Source: JBFLVQ01 sp040758525
GTDB lineage: Bacteria; Acidobacteriota; Blastocatellia; Chloracidobacteriales; JADJPF01
DNA length: 12,853 bases
NCBI GenBank assembly: GCA_040758525.1
Contig: JBFLVQ010000223.1
Location: 1 to 12,853 of the forward strand
Reading direction: 5' to 3'
The translations under genes and the position numbers were made by a program. Positions 6,392-12,603 of the stretch are shown here, piece after piece (the stretch's first letter is position 1; every line of letters starts with the position of its first letter). Under the pieces are notes generated by a model, which was given only the letters and a program-made list of their open reading frames with translations, made no database searches and had not been told where the DNA came from.

Positions 6392-8839
6392 ATGAGAACT
6401 CTATTTCATGATCTACGCTACGGTAGCAGACTTCTATTGAAGTCACCTTTAATGACCATTTCTGTTCTTATTGTTCTGACACTCTGTATAGGCGCCAATA
6501 GTGCGATCTTCAGCGTAGTTGAATCAGTTCTTTTGCGTCCCATTCCCTGGAAAGATCCTGAAGGTATCGTGACGATCTGGGGATACAATAACAGTCTCGG
6601 TATCGACAAAACTATAGTCTCTCCTGCAAGTTTTCTCTTCTGGAAAGAGAATAGCCAAACACTCGAAAAGATCGCTGGATGGCGTTTTCTCTACTTCAAT
6701 ATATCTGGAAAAGATGAACCGGAGCGTGTACAGGGATTGACCGTTACTGCTGACTATTTTTCTCTTCTTGGAGTTAGTGCGGAGATTGGAAGAACATTTA
6801 TAGAGAATGATGAAAAACCAGGCAACGAGAAAGTTGTTATTTTAAGCAATCCATTATGGAGAAGGCGCTTTAATGCCAATCCTGATATAGTTGGTCAAAA
6901 GGTGATCGTTGAAGGCGAACCCCATGTCGTAATCGGAGTATTACCGTCAAAATTCTGGATCTTCCCTGTACTGAATCGCCCTCTTGATATGTATGTTCCT
7001 ATGGTCATCAATCGAAACAGGCTCAATCCAAACGATCTTTCTATGTTTGCTTATGCTCGTATTAAACAGAATTATTCTATAGATCAAGTATCTGCCGAAC
7101 TGGATAGTTTAAGTAAAAGTTTTCTAAAATTATATCCGGAGATTGATCAAAACTGGAGCGCTAGAGCTATCAGTTTGTCAGAAGGGTTTATTGGTCAATC
7201 CCGATCAATGCTCTTAATTGTTCTTGTTGCTGTTGGTCTTGTTCTTCTTATCGCATGTGCAAACATTGCAAATCTATTTCTTGCTCGTTCTATTGCCCGT
7301 CAAAGAGAAATAGCTGTACGGCTTGCTCTGGGGGCTGGACGACTCAGATTGATACGGCAGTTACTGACAGAAAGCACAATGCTCTCAATTATTGGCGGCA
7401 TATCAGGTCTTCTTTTTGCTTATGCGATTATTGATCTGCTTAATCATTTCATTCCATTCACAGCATTAGTTCGTGTTGAAGTGTTTTATCTCGATCTAAA
7501 TGTAGTAATCTTCACCTTTATTCTTTCTCTAATTACAGGAATCCTGTTCGGTCTTGCTCCCGCTCTCCATTTAACAGGTATGAATCTCAATGAAATTATA
7601 AAGATGGAAAACCTTACTTCTTCCTCGCATCGTGGAAACAGATTGAGAAGCATCTTAATAGTTTCTGAACTTGCTTTAACTGTAATGTTGTTGATAGGGG
7701 CCGGACTGTTGATACAGAGCATGCTTCATCTAATGAAGATGGATAGAGGGATCGATACCAACAACGTATTAACCATGCAGATCTGGTTACCAAGAGCAAA
7801 GTATAGTGAAGCCGAACAAATCTCTCAGTTCTTTAATCAGGCCTTGCAACAGATCGATGCCATTCCTGGAGTCGAGGCTTCAAGTGTGATTAACTTCTCT
7901 CCTCTATCAGTTCAATACACAACTTCACCTTTCAGTACTCAAAATGATAGTGTCGATAAAGTAGATAAACTGCCGACAACAAGATACTCTGTTGTCAGTT
8001 CAAGCTATTTCAAAACTATGAGAATTCCTCTTCTCTCAGGGCGCAACTTTACCGAACAAGATAATGACGAACTGCATGGAACTGTAATTGTAAGCCAAGC
8101 TATGGCGGAAAAATATTTCAGCGGTAAAGCTCTAGGCCGCCAGATAAAGCTTCATATATCTCAAACTAAAAATTTCTGGGTACCACAATCAAAGAATCTG
8201 CCTTTGACAATAATTGGAGTAGTAGGAGATGTTCAACAGGAAGGGCTTGCACAGAGCGAACTTCCCCAAGTATATCTTCCTTACTATCAGAATCCGTCGT
8301 CTATTATGAATTTAATGGTGCGCACTAAAACAGAGCCTCTTTCAATAGCTCAGATTGTAAGAGAGAGAATTATTTCTATTGATAAAGATCAACCTGTCTT
8401 TGATATAAAGACTATGGAAAAACAGATGGAAGAGACATTTTCCCGATCGATAATAATGTCAACAGTGCTTGCAATATTTGCAATACTCGCTCTGCTGCTC
8501 TCAGTAACAGGTGTTTATAGCATTATCTCTTATTCAGTCAGTCAACGTACAAAAGAGATAGGTATAAGAATGTCATTAGGCGCACAACCATCCGATATTC
8601 TTAGAATGATTATTGGACAGGTATTGAAACTTGCATTTATGGGGATCTCTATTGGCCTTGTAGGATCACTTATACTCAACAGTATTTTAAATGGATTGCT
8701 CTTTGGGTTGAGCCCAACAGATCCTATTACATTCTTTTCAATCGCATTATTGCTGGTCTTTATCTCGCTTCTGGCAGGCTTTATTCCTGCTTACAGAGCA
8801 ATGAAAATAGATCCTGCAATGGCTTTAAGACAGAATTGA
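6392..8839 (+). CDS. Orphan MacB/FtsX-like ABC transporter permease (acidobacterial duplicated orphan permease type)
   Basis: The 815-residue inner-membrane protein consists of two copies of the MacB permease unit, each with a long extracytoplasmic domain (MacB_PCD) followed by an FtsX core. Predicted membrane helices lie near residues 21-43, 272-298, 331-352, 371-396, 418-442, 688-714, 742-764 and 780-801, with extracytoplasmic regions at about 45-270 and 445-685. FtsX-type coupling loops are clear: RQREIAVRLALGAGRLRLIR (304-323) and QRTKEIGIRMSLGAQPSDIL (718-737). The C-terminus YRAMKIDPAMALRQN is characteristic. The N-terminal LFHDLRYGSRLLLKSP with GANSAIFSVV is typical of the ADOP family, which is strongly expanded in Acidobacteriota. 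Such permeases are thought to work in lipoprotein, peptide or antibiotic export, or in mechanotransmission with a separate ATPase. No ATPase or membrane-fusion gene is adjacent, hence 'orphan'. There is no evident Shine-Dalgarno sequence before the ATG. Confidence 0.93.
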   Translation: MRTLFHDLRYGSRLLLKSPLMTISVLIVLTLCIGANSAIFSVVESVLLRPIPWKDPEGIVTIWGYNNSLGIDKTIVSPASFLFWKENSQTLEKIAGWRFLYFNISGKDEPERVQGLTVTADYFSLLGVSAEIGRTFIENDEKPGNEKVVILSNPLWRRRFNANPDIVGQKVIVEGEPHVVIGVLPSKFWIFPVLNRPLDMYVPMVINRNRLNPNDLSMFAYARIKQNYSIDQVSAELDSLSKSFLKLYPEIDQNWSARAISLSEGFIGQSRSMLLIVLVAVGLVLLIACANIANLFLARSIARQREIAVRLALGAGRLRLIRQLLTESTMLSIIGGISGLLFAYAIIDLLNHFIPFTALVRVEVFYLDLNVVIFTFILSLITGILFGLAPALHLTGMNLNEIIKMENLTSSSHRGNRLRSILIVSELALTVMLLIGAGLLIQSMLHLMKMDRGIDTNNVLTMQIWLPRAKYSEAEQISQFFNQALQQIDAIPGVEASSVINFSPLSVQYTTSPFSTQNDSVDKVDKLPTTRYSVVSSSYFKTMRIPLLSGRNFTEQDNDELHGTVIVSQAMAEKYFSGKALGRQIKLHISQTKNFWVPQSKNLPLTIIGVVGDVQQEGLAQSELPQVYLPYYQNPSSIMNLMVRTKTEPLSIAQIVRERIISIDKDQPVFDIKTMEKQMEETFSRSIIMSTVLAIFAILALLLSVTGVYSIISYSVSQRTKEIGIRMSLGAQPSDILRMIIGQVLKLAFMGISIGLVGSLILNSILNGLLFGLSPTDPITFFSIALLLVFISLLAGFIPAYRAMKIDPAMALRQN

Positions 8840-9072
8840 ATCGGGAGGAATAAAGGAGCAACCTCAAGTTATTAGTCAATCCAAGCTGCTACAACAGATC
8901 AGGAAAGGATCTTCCTCAGGTCCTCATTTACAGCGTAATGATAAAAACATAAAAATCCATTAGCAATTCTCTTGATTCTGCTACAAACAGACTCAATTCC
9001 CATTACAAGCTAGTTTTGCCTGATTATAGTTAGGTATACTCGACCATCAAAGAACTGCAAGAAAAACCCCGT

Positions 9073-9103
9073 TTAGCAGCTAGGCGAGATATTTAGCTGC
9101 TAA
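9073..9103. promoter_or_regulatory. 10-bp stem-loop upstream of the small exported peptide gene
   Basis: TTAGCAGCTA (9073-9082) and TAGCTGCTAA (9094-9103) form a perfect 10-bp inverted repeat with an 11-base spacer. It ends 19 bases before a TATAAT, so it overlaps the -35 region and could be an operator. On the minus strand it is followed by ACGGGGTTTTTC, so a minus-strand terminator is also possible, although no gene there would need one. Confidence 0.4.
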
Positions 9104-9122
9104 GCCTGATGCATTCCCTAGG

Positions 9123-9128
9123 TATAAT
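9123..9128 (+). promoter_or_regulatory. Candidate -10 box for the small exported peptide gene
   Basis: A consensus TATAAT lies 127 bases upstream of the ATG at 9256. The -35 region at normal spacing has no good match and falls at the right arm of the 9073-9103 stem-loop, which would suit regulated transcription. The call rests on the hexamer alone. Confidence 0.3.
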
Positions 9129-9255
9129 ATTTTAAGAACTACTTAATCCTATAAATTATTCAAACCCTGCTAATAAAAAATTGCTTCCTCGTTAACCTTT
9201 CTATAAACATTTCGTGCGTTATTTAGTGTGGAACTTTTCAAATTTAGGAGGAACC

Positions 9256-9549
9256 ATGAATTTATTTTCCAAACTGCGTAGAGGGCTGGTTTTTTCACTA
9301 TTGGCTTTGGCACTAATTATGTCAGGTGCTCTGATGCAAGTACCAGGTAGTAAGGCTACATTAGGGCCTGACCGGGCGGCAGCGGCAACACGTTACATAG
9401 TAAGGTGGTACTACAATGATGCAGCACACACAACTCGTGTTGGTATAGGAACCTTCTATTGTAATGGCAGAGCTAGCCTTTCTGGACGTAGCACAGCATA
9501 TTATGATGTAGTGGTTAATGAGCCTTGTTGTGGTACGGAAGTCTGTTAA
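9256..9549 (+). CDS. Small exported cysteine-containing protein, DUF6289-like
   Basis: The start at 9256 is chosen over an upstream in-frame ATG (9214) because AGGAGG ends 4 bases before it and because it begins a proper signal peptide: MNLFSKLRR, a hydrophobic run LVFSLLALALIMSGAL (11-26) and small residues to about 44. The mature part of about 55 residues reads YIVRWYYNDAAHTTRVG, a YCNGRASLSG segment, TAYYDVVV and EPCCGTEVC. Cysteines are at 69, 91, 92 and 97, so two disulfides are possible. The order 'YYxDAAHTxxVG ... C ... GxxTxYY ... PCC' matches, from memory, the short exported proteins grouped as DUF6289, which have no known function. The gene has its own leader and is followed by a hairpin with a T-rich tail. 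A secreted bioactive peptide or precursor is possible, but no maturation genes are nearby. Confidence 0.82.
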   Translation: MNLFSKLRRGLVFSLLALALIMSGALMQVPGSKATLGPDRAAAATRYIVRWYYNDAAHTTRVGIGTFYCNGRASLSGRSTAYYDVVVNEPCCGTEVC

Positions 9550-9556
9550 ATTAGCT

Positions 9557-9666
9557 AAGTGATTTGTATCTGATTAGCAATGGAACGAAGTGTATTGCTA
9601 AAGTGTTCTTTTATTTTTCCATATTAATCCCAAATCACTTTAACAAACAATTTCGCTCCATTGCTA
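9557..9666. repeat. Two interleaved inverted repeats (pseudoknot-capable)
   Basis: Arm A, AAGTGATTTG (9557-9566), is the exact reverse complement of 9631-9640. Arm B, TAGCAATGGAACGAA (9575-9589), matches the reverse complement of 9652-9666 at 14 of 15 positions. The order is A, B, A', B', so the two stems cross and are not nested. Arm B also takes part in the local terminator-like hairpin at 9574-9601, which gives alternative folds. Confidence 0.6.
9574..9620 (+). terminator. Probable terminator of the small exported peptide gene
   Basis: TTAGCAAT (9574-9581) pairs with ATTGCTAA (9594-9601) across a 12-base loop, followed by a T-rich stretch (9604-9618). The stem is AT-rich and thus weak, but position and tail fit a Rho-independent terminator 25 bases after the stop codon. 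Confidence 0.5.
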
Positions 9667-9722
9667 TTTGAGATAAATGGGTAGAGTTATAAGTCCAGGA
9701 GTTGTTTGTTGTTGATATGAGG

Positions 9723-9785
9723 TGTTCGCAGCACCATCCAAGTTATTAAAACATATAACTTACTGTTATGCTGGTACTGCGAACA
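9723..9785. repeat. Long two-part hairpin between convergent genes
   Basis: The outer arms TGTTCGCAGCACCA (9723-9736) and TGGTACTGCGAACA (9772-9785) pair at 13 of 14 positions. Inside them AAGTTAT (9740-9746) pairs with ATAACTT (9755-9761) around an 8-base loop. It lies 9 bases beyond the stop of the S74 fragment and between convergent genes. It may be a terminator for that gene, without a U-tract, or a small palindromic mobile or REP-like element. Confidence 0.5.
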
Positions 9786-9794
9786 TTGGGATAA

Positions 9795-10085
9795 CTACTT
9801 GTTAACAGGAGAAGTTGAGGTAGCAGACGAGAGCTTTTCAAGGAGAGCTTTCATTTCTTGCAATTGTCCATGAACCTGATCAAGTTCTGTTTTATGATCT
9901 TCTCTCAATTGCTGTAATTCTGCTTTCTGCTGATTGATGATCTTCTGCTGTTGCTTGATCGCCTCTACTATGACAGCCGCGATGTTCTGGTAAGAGACTG
10001 TCTTGAAACTATCACTACTGGTTGAGACAACTTCTGGCAATACTGCTTCAACTTCCTGTGCTAAGAAGCCTATTTGACTTCTCCA
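9795..10085 (-). pseudogene. C-terminal fragment of a Peptidase_S74 (endosialidase-type chaperone) protein
   Basis: The open frame begins after a TAG at 10088-10086 and reads RSQIGFLAQEVEAVLPEVV, then SDSFKTVSYQNIAAVIVEAI, a long coiled coil (QQQKIINQQKAELQQLRE onward) and a stop at 9797-9795. This is the second half of the intramolecular chaperone domain that ends trimeric tail-spike-like fibres and many secreted bacterial proteins. The sequence 'QIGFxAQEVExVxPEVVxTDxxGxKxVxYxxLxAxLVEAIKxQQ' is diagnostic of the family. The first half, with the SDxRxK segment and the autocleavage serine, and the whole fibre are missing. No plausible ATG exists in the open part; an in-frame TTG at 10040 is a poor alternative. 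The break point is next to an IS110 transposase relic in the same orientation, so insertion and deletion probably destroyed the gene. Confidence 0.8.
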
Positions 10086-10095
10086 CTACTGCATT

Positions 10096-10166
10096 GCTTA
10101 GTAACCAAGCAAGCTACGCCACCTTTAGCTTTGCCTTGATCTTGTAGCCTAGTAACGACCAAGTTA
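10096..10166. repeat. Pair of imperfect direct repeats at the possible end of the IS110 relic
   Basis: GCTTAGTAACCAAG (10096-10109) recurs as GCCTAGTAACGACCAAG (10148-10164) with a 2-base insertion and one substitution. The first copy is also nearly palindromic. The copies lie in the short stretch between the stop of the transposase relic and the break in the S74 frame, where the non-coding end of the element would be expected. Confidence 0.35.
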
Positions 10167-10337
10167 TGCAGCTTTCGGCTTCACCTCTACCTCATAACCC
10201 AGTCTCTCTAAGCGCCGAATAAGATTGGCTGCCACTCTGGTTTTGTCTCGGCTATCCAGGTAAGCCACCCTCAGTTCTTGGTAATCTGTCCCAGTAGAAA
10301 GCATGTGTCTGCCATCTGCGCTACGATCGCCTTTCCT
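10164..10337 (-). pseudogene. C-terminal relic of an IS110-family transposase
   Basis: The minus-strand frame contains HMLSTGTDYQELRVAYLDSR, DKTRVAANLIRRLERLGYEV and EVKPKAA before a TAA at 10166-10164. This matches the known C-terminal tail of IS110-family transposases, roughly 'YHMLxxGTxYQDLGxxYFDxRDxxRxxxxLxRRLExLGYxVxLxPxA'. Just upstream, in another frame, the codons at 10330-10316 read AIVAQ, which fits the preceding 'RAIVAxAHK' segment of the family. Thus a small deletion with a frameshift joins AIVAQ to HMLSTGT, removing the residues between. Farther upstream the match is lost. The element is inactive and lacks its left end. Confidence 0.65.
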
Positions 10338-10472
10338 TCAACAATTCCTTGACCCTGCTAAGGTGTGACAGCAAACCGAAGCGCAAGCACGATCTAAAAG
10401 GAAGCAGAATAGCGGCATTGAGTTTGCGTGTTATTGAACTAAAACCAAGTCACAAATATAAGGGAGCAGATT

Positions 10473-11117
10473 ATGCCGCCGATTCATCCAGCAATCATCC
10501 ATTTTCCTATCGCACTGATGGTATTCTCAATAGTTGCCGATCTCATCGGGTACATAAAAAACAACAATACCTGGCGCATGACAGGATTATGGACATTGGC
10601 AGCTTCATTCTTTACTGCCGCGATCGCTGCTGTTACTGGAGTGCTTGATATGAACAATGCCACACTTGGAGATACTGTACACGACTATGTCCATTTACAT
10701 TTGTATTTCGGAATTATTTTAGTGGCAGCGATGGCGGCGCTTACTGCCTGGCGATGGTTGGCAGATAAACCTTCCCATACCAGGTTCGGTTGGGGCTACT
10801 ATATTGCTGCATTTCTCGTGTTGAGTCTAACTCTATTTCAAGGTTGGATTGGTGGTGAACTGGTCTTTTCACACGGTGCCGGTGTAGCGGCTGCAGGTCA
10901 AGGAACAGAACAGCCTGCTAAAGCAGCGGGTCGCCTAGAAAAGATCTCAGACCGATTGCTGCCTATTTTTCCTGCAGAGTCAAAGGAACATGAAGAGATT
11001 AAAACAGAGCCTACGCAAAAGAATAGTTCGCCAGAAGAACAACCTGATTCTAACAGAAAAGAGCATAAACACGATCACAAACACAACCATTCTGACGTTC
11101 ACAATCATGACCAATAA
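10473..11117 (+). CDS. DUF2231-type four-helix membrane protein with His-rich C-terminal tail
   Basis: The 214-residue protein starts with HPAIIHFPIAL, the signature of the DUF2231 family of small bacterial membrane proteins. Predicted helices lie at about 10-28, 37-58, 75-96 and 109-127. Conserved family features are visible: H5 and H10, the HLHLYFG segment near 74-80 and GGELVFSHGAGV (127-138). Family members often sit near cytochrome or metal genes and may bind heme or metal, but the function is unproven. After residue 140 comes a polar, charged tail ending in KEHKHDHKHNHSDVHNHDQ, with eight histidines in the last 18 residues, which suggests binding of zinc, nickel or copper. AGGGAG (10461-10466) lies 6 bases before the ATG. 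The gene stands alone, with transposon debris upstream and a decayed gene downstream. Confidence 0.85.
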   Translation: MPPIHPAIIHFPIALMVFSIVADLIGYIKNNNTWRMTGLWTLAASFFTAAIAAVTGVLDMNNATLGDTVHDYVHLHLYFGIILVAAMAALTAWRWLADKPSHTRFGWGYYIAAFLVLSLTLFQGWIGGELVFSHGAGVAAAGQGTEQPAKAAGRLEKISDRLLPIFPAESKEHEEIKTEPTQKNSSPEEQPDSNRKEHKHDHKHNHSDVHNHDQ

Positions 11118-11138
11118 GTTAATATTATCGCTACTAGA

Positions 11139-11495
11139 TTATTGACAATATTGTTTCTCTTCTTAGTAATAACGAAGACACAAGCCAGTGGACCAGTTTG
11201 GCACAAGACATTGCTAAAACAATTCGTGTAACCAGTAATGATGTTCGCCTGATTGAATAAGGAAGAGTAGTTGAGAGAAATAGTAGGTAATAAGAAATAT
11301 TCCTACCGAGTGTTGCCTAGTGCAGGATATTATCTGAACCTTATCCTTGATTAGAAGAATATAGATCTGGTTTTAGCTGTAACTGGCTCTAATGGAAATC
11401 AGATTAGCGAAGTTGATACTCCAGATCGATTGCAATGGCTTAAACTTCTCTTTCTCGTAGCACAGATAACCAGTAGGCTGCTATTCGTTATCCAG
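11139..11495 (+). pseudogene. Decayed N-terminal fragment of a CHAT/TPR-type secreted protein
   Basis: Fragments in two frames line up as one protein. First, a signal-like LLTILFLFLVITKTQA (11139-11186). Then, in another frame, SLAQDIAKTIRVTSNDVRLI from 11195, a TAA at 11258-11260 and GRVVER. A shift in the GAGAGA run (11273-11278) then leads to EIVGNKKYSYRVLPSAGYY and LNLILD, a TAG at 11352-11354, KNIDLVLAVTGSNGNQISEV, and DTPDRLQ followed by LLFLVAQITSR. Many Acidobacteriota and cyanobacterial CHAT/TPR proteins begin with a beta-sandwich of the pattern 'ERxLxGGxxHxYRxxLxAGQYxxxxVxQxGIDVVxxLxGPDGxxIxEVDSPxGxQGPEPLxLVA'. Both stops fall where Gln is expected (CAA to TAA, CAG to TAG). The rest of the gene, including all TPR and CHAT parts, is absent, and the end of the match is not sharp. 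Confidence 0.55.
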
Positions 11496-11526
11496 GATGA
11501 TCATAAGTTCAAGTTGTTCTATAGCC

Positions 11527-12603
11527 TTAATCAACAGCTCTATATCCGCGTCGATATGAGAGTGTTAGGTTAGGCTTCTTTGATTTAATTGTAATTTTAT
11601 GAAAGCCCCTATCTTGAGAATTTCGTATTGGATAATAACCGATAGTATAAAGTCGGCGCAGATCATCAAGAATAATCTGATACTGTTCGTCTAGATCTTC
11701 AATACGGCTCACTTTATAAACACGTCCGCCCATATATTCAGCTAGTTCCTGCATCTCTCGATCAGCAAGTTTGTAGAGAAAGTGTATGACGCTAAAAATA
11801 AAATCTTTGGAGAAATCAATTCTCTGAGCCATCAGTTCTTTTACTGCTCGATCGGTTAATGAAAAGGAGCGATAATATTTTTCCAACTGCTTAGGTGTGA
11901 ATGGTGTACCCGGAATACCAAAATAGTTTACGGTGATATCTGCTTCAGTATCCAGATCAATAAAGTAGAGGCTGGCACTCTGATTTGCCAGCATGATTTT
12001 TACCTCTTGGAAATTCGCATGGCTAGCATTATCAACTCCATCAGTAATAATCAACATAGCTTTATGATTGTTGCTGCTATTATTTTTAAATAACTCACCT
12101 GCAAAGATCATTGCGTCATAAATCGATGAGCCATAGCCCATTCTTTTTCCCAATGCCGCAATAGCTCGCTCGATCAATAGCGGATTATTAGTAAATCCGG
12201 TTAAAAGTTCCGCCTTATCATCGAATTGAATCAGTGCGACCTGATCGGTCTTGGCTAGCTTGCTAATAAAATTGGTTGCAGTTTGGCGCATTACTTTCAG
12301 TTTGCTATTTGTACTGCCACTTATATCAAATGCTAGTACCAGATCGATTGGTCCTGGTGTATTGATGAAATGCTCGATATTTTGCAATATACTATCTTCA
12401 TAGATAAGGAAGTTATCTGCTGGTAGATTACCGATCGTTTTGCCTTGGGCATCACGAACACCAACATCACAAAAGACCACCGCCGATTCAACACGCAATA
12501 TCTCATCATCGTTCTCTTGTGCGAAAGAATTTATTGCTGCTGTTACTAACCAGACTGGCAACATTATTACTAAAATAGATATTGCCTGATAAAATCGCAT
12601 CAT
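11527..12603 (-). CDS. Secreted VWFA-related acidobacterial domain protein
   Basis: The 358-residue protein has a signal peptide (hydrophobic stretch about 7-25, ending INSFAQ near 29). A short beta region follows (VVFCDVGVRDAQGKTIGNLP, 42-61, with FLIYED), which is the usual start of the acidobacterial VWA family (TIGR03436 type). The von Willebrand A domain begins at PIDLVLAFDISGSTNS. The metal-ion-dependent adhesion site is intact: D93, S95 and S97 in DxSxS, and D188 in IITDGVDN. The C-terminus, RLYTIGYYPIRNSQDRGFHK to LTLSYRRGYRAVD, is the normal family ending ('Y.LGY.P ... G.H.I.V ... RRGY'). The family is exported and thought to mediate metal-dependent protein contacts; the partner is unknown. 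AGGAGAG (12618-12612) lies 8 bases before the ATG at 12603, favouring that start over the adjacent ATG at 12600. The gene is convergent with the CHAT-like relic. Confidence 0.92.
   Translation of the reverse strand: MMRFYQAISILVIMLPVWLVTAAINSFAQENDDEILRVESAVVFCDVGVRDAQGKTIGNLPADNFLIYEDSILQNIEHFINTPGPIDLVLAFDISGSTNSKLKVMRQTATNFISKLAKTDQVALIQFDDKAELLTGFTNNPLLIERAIAALGKRMGYGSSIYDAMIFAGELFKNNSSNNHKAMLIITDGVDNASHANFQEVKIMLANQSASLYFIDLDTEADITVNYFGIPGTPFTPKQLEKYYRSFSLTDRAVKELMAQRIDFSKDFIFSVIHFLYKLADREMQELAEYMGGRVYKVSRIEDLDEQYQIILDDLRRLYTIGYYPIRNSQDRGFHKITIKSKKPNLTLSYRRGYRAVD

Larger units (their letters stand above)
8840..9255. other. 416-base spacer before the small exported peptide gene
   Basis: No supported gene. 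The spacer has no clear terminator after the permease. It holds a stem-loop at 9073-9103, a TATAAT at 9123-9128 and an AT-rich leader of roughly 120 bases ending in the Shine-Dalgarno AGGAGG (9246-9251). A 45-codon open stretch after the permease stop has no acceptable start codon and is ignored. Confidence 0.6.

Noticed and set aside
7486..7799. Antisense frames inside the permease gene
   Set aside because: They are shadows of a strongly conserved coding frame and carry no recognisable protein motif.
8840..8970. 45-codon open frame after the permease stop
   Set aside because: No ATG, GTG or TTG with a ribosome binding site, and no recognisable protein sequence.
10349..10648. 99-codon plus-strand frame starting with TTG in front of and overlapping the DUF2231 gene
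   Set aside because: It overlaps the well-supported DUF2231 start in another frame, has no good start signal and covers the edge of a transposase relic.
11355..11573. 72-codon open plus-strand frame running into the end of the VWA gene, considered as a separate gene
   Set aside because: It has no start codon in its conserved part and is better explained as the downstream piece of the CHAT-like relic; its last part is antisense to the VWA gene.
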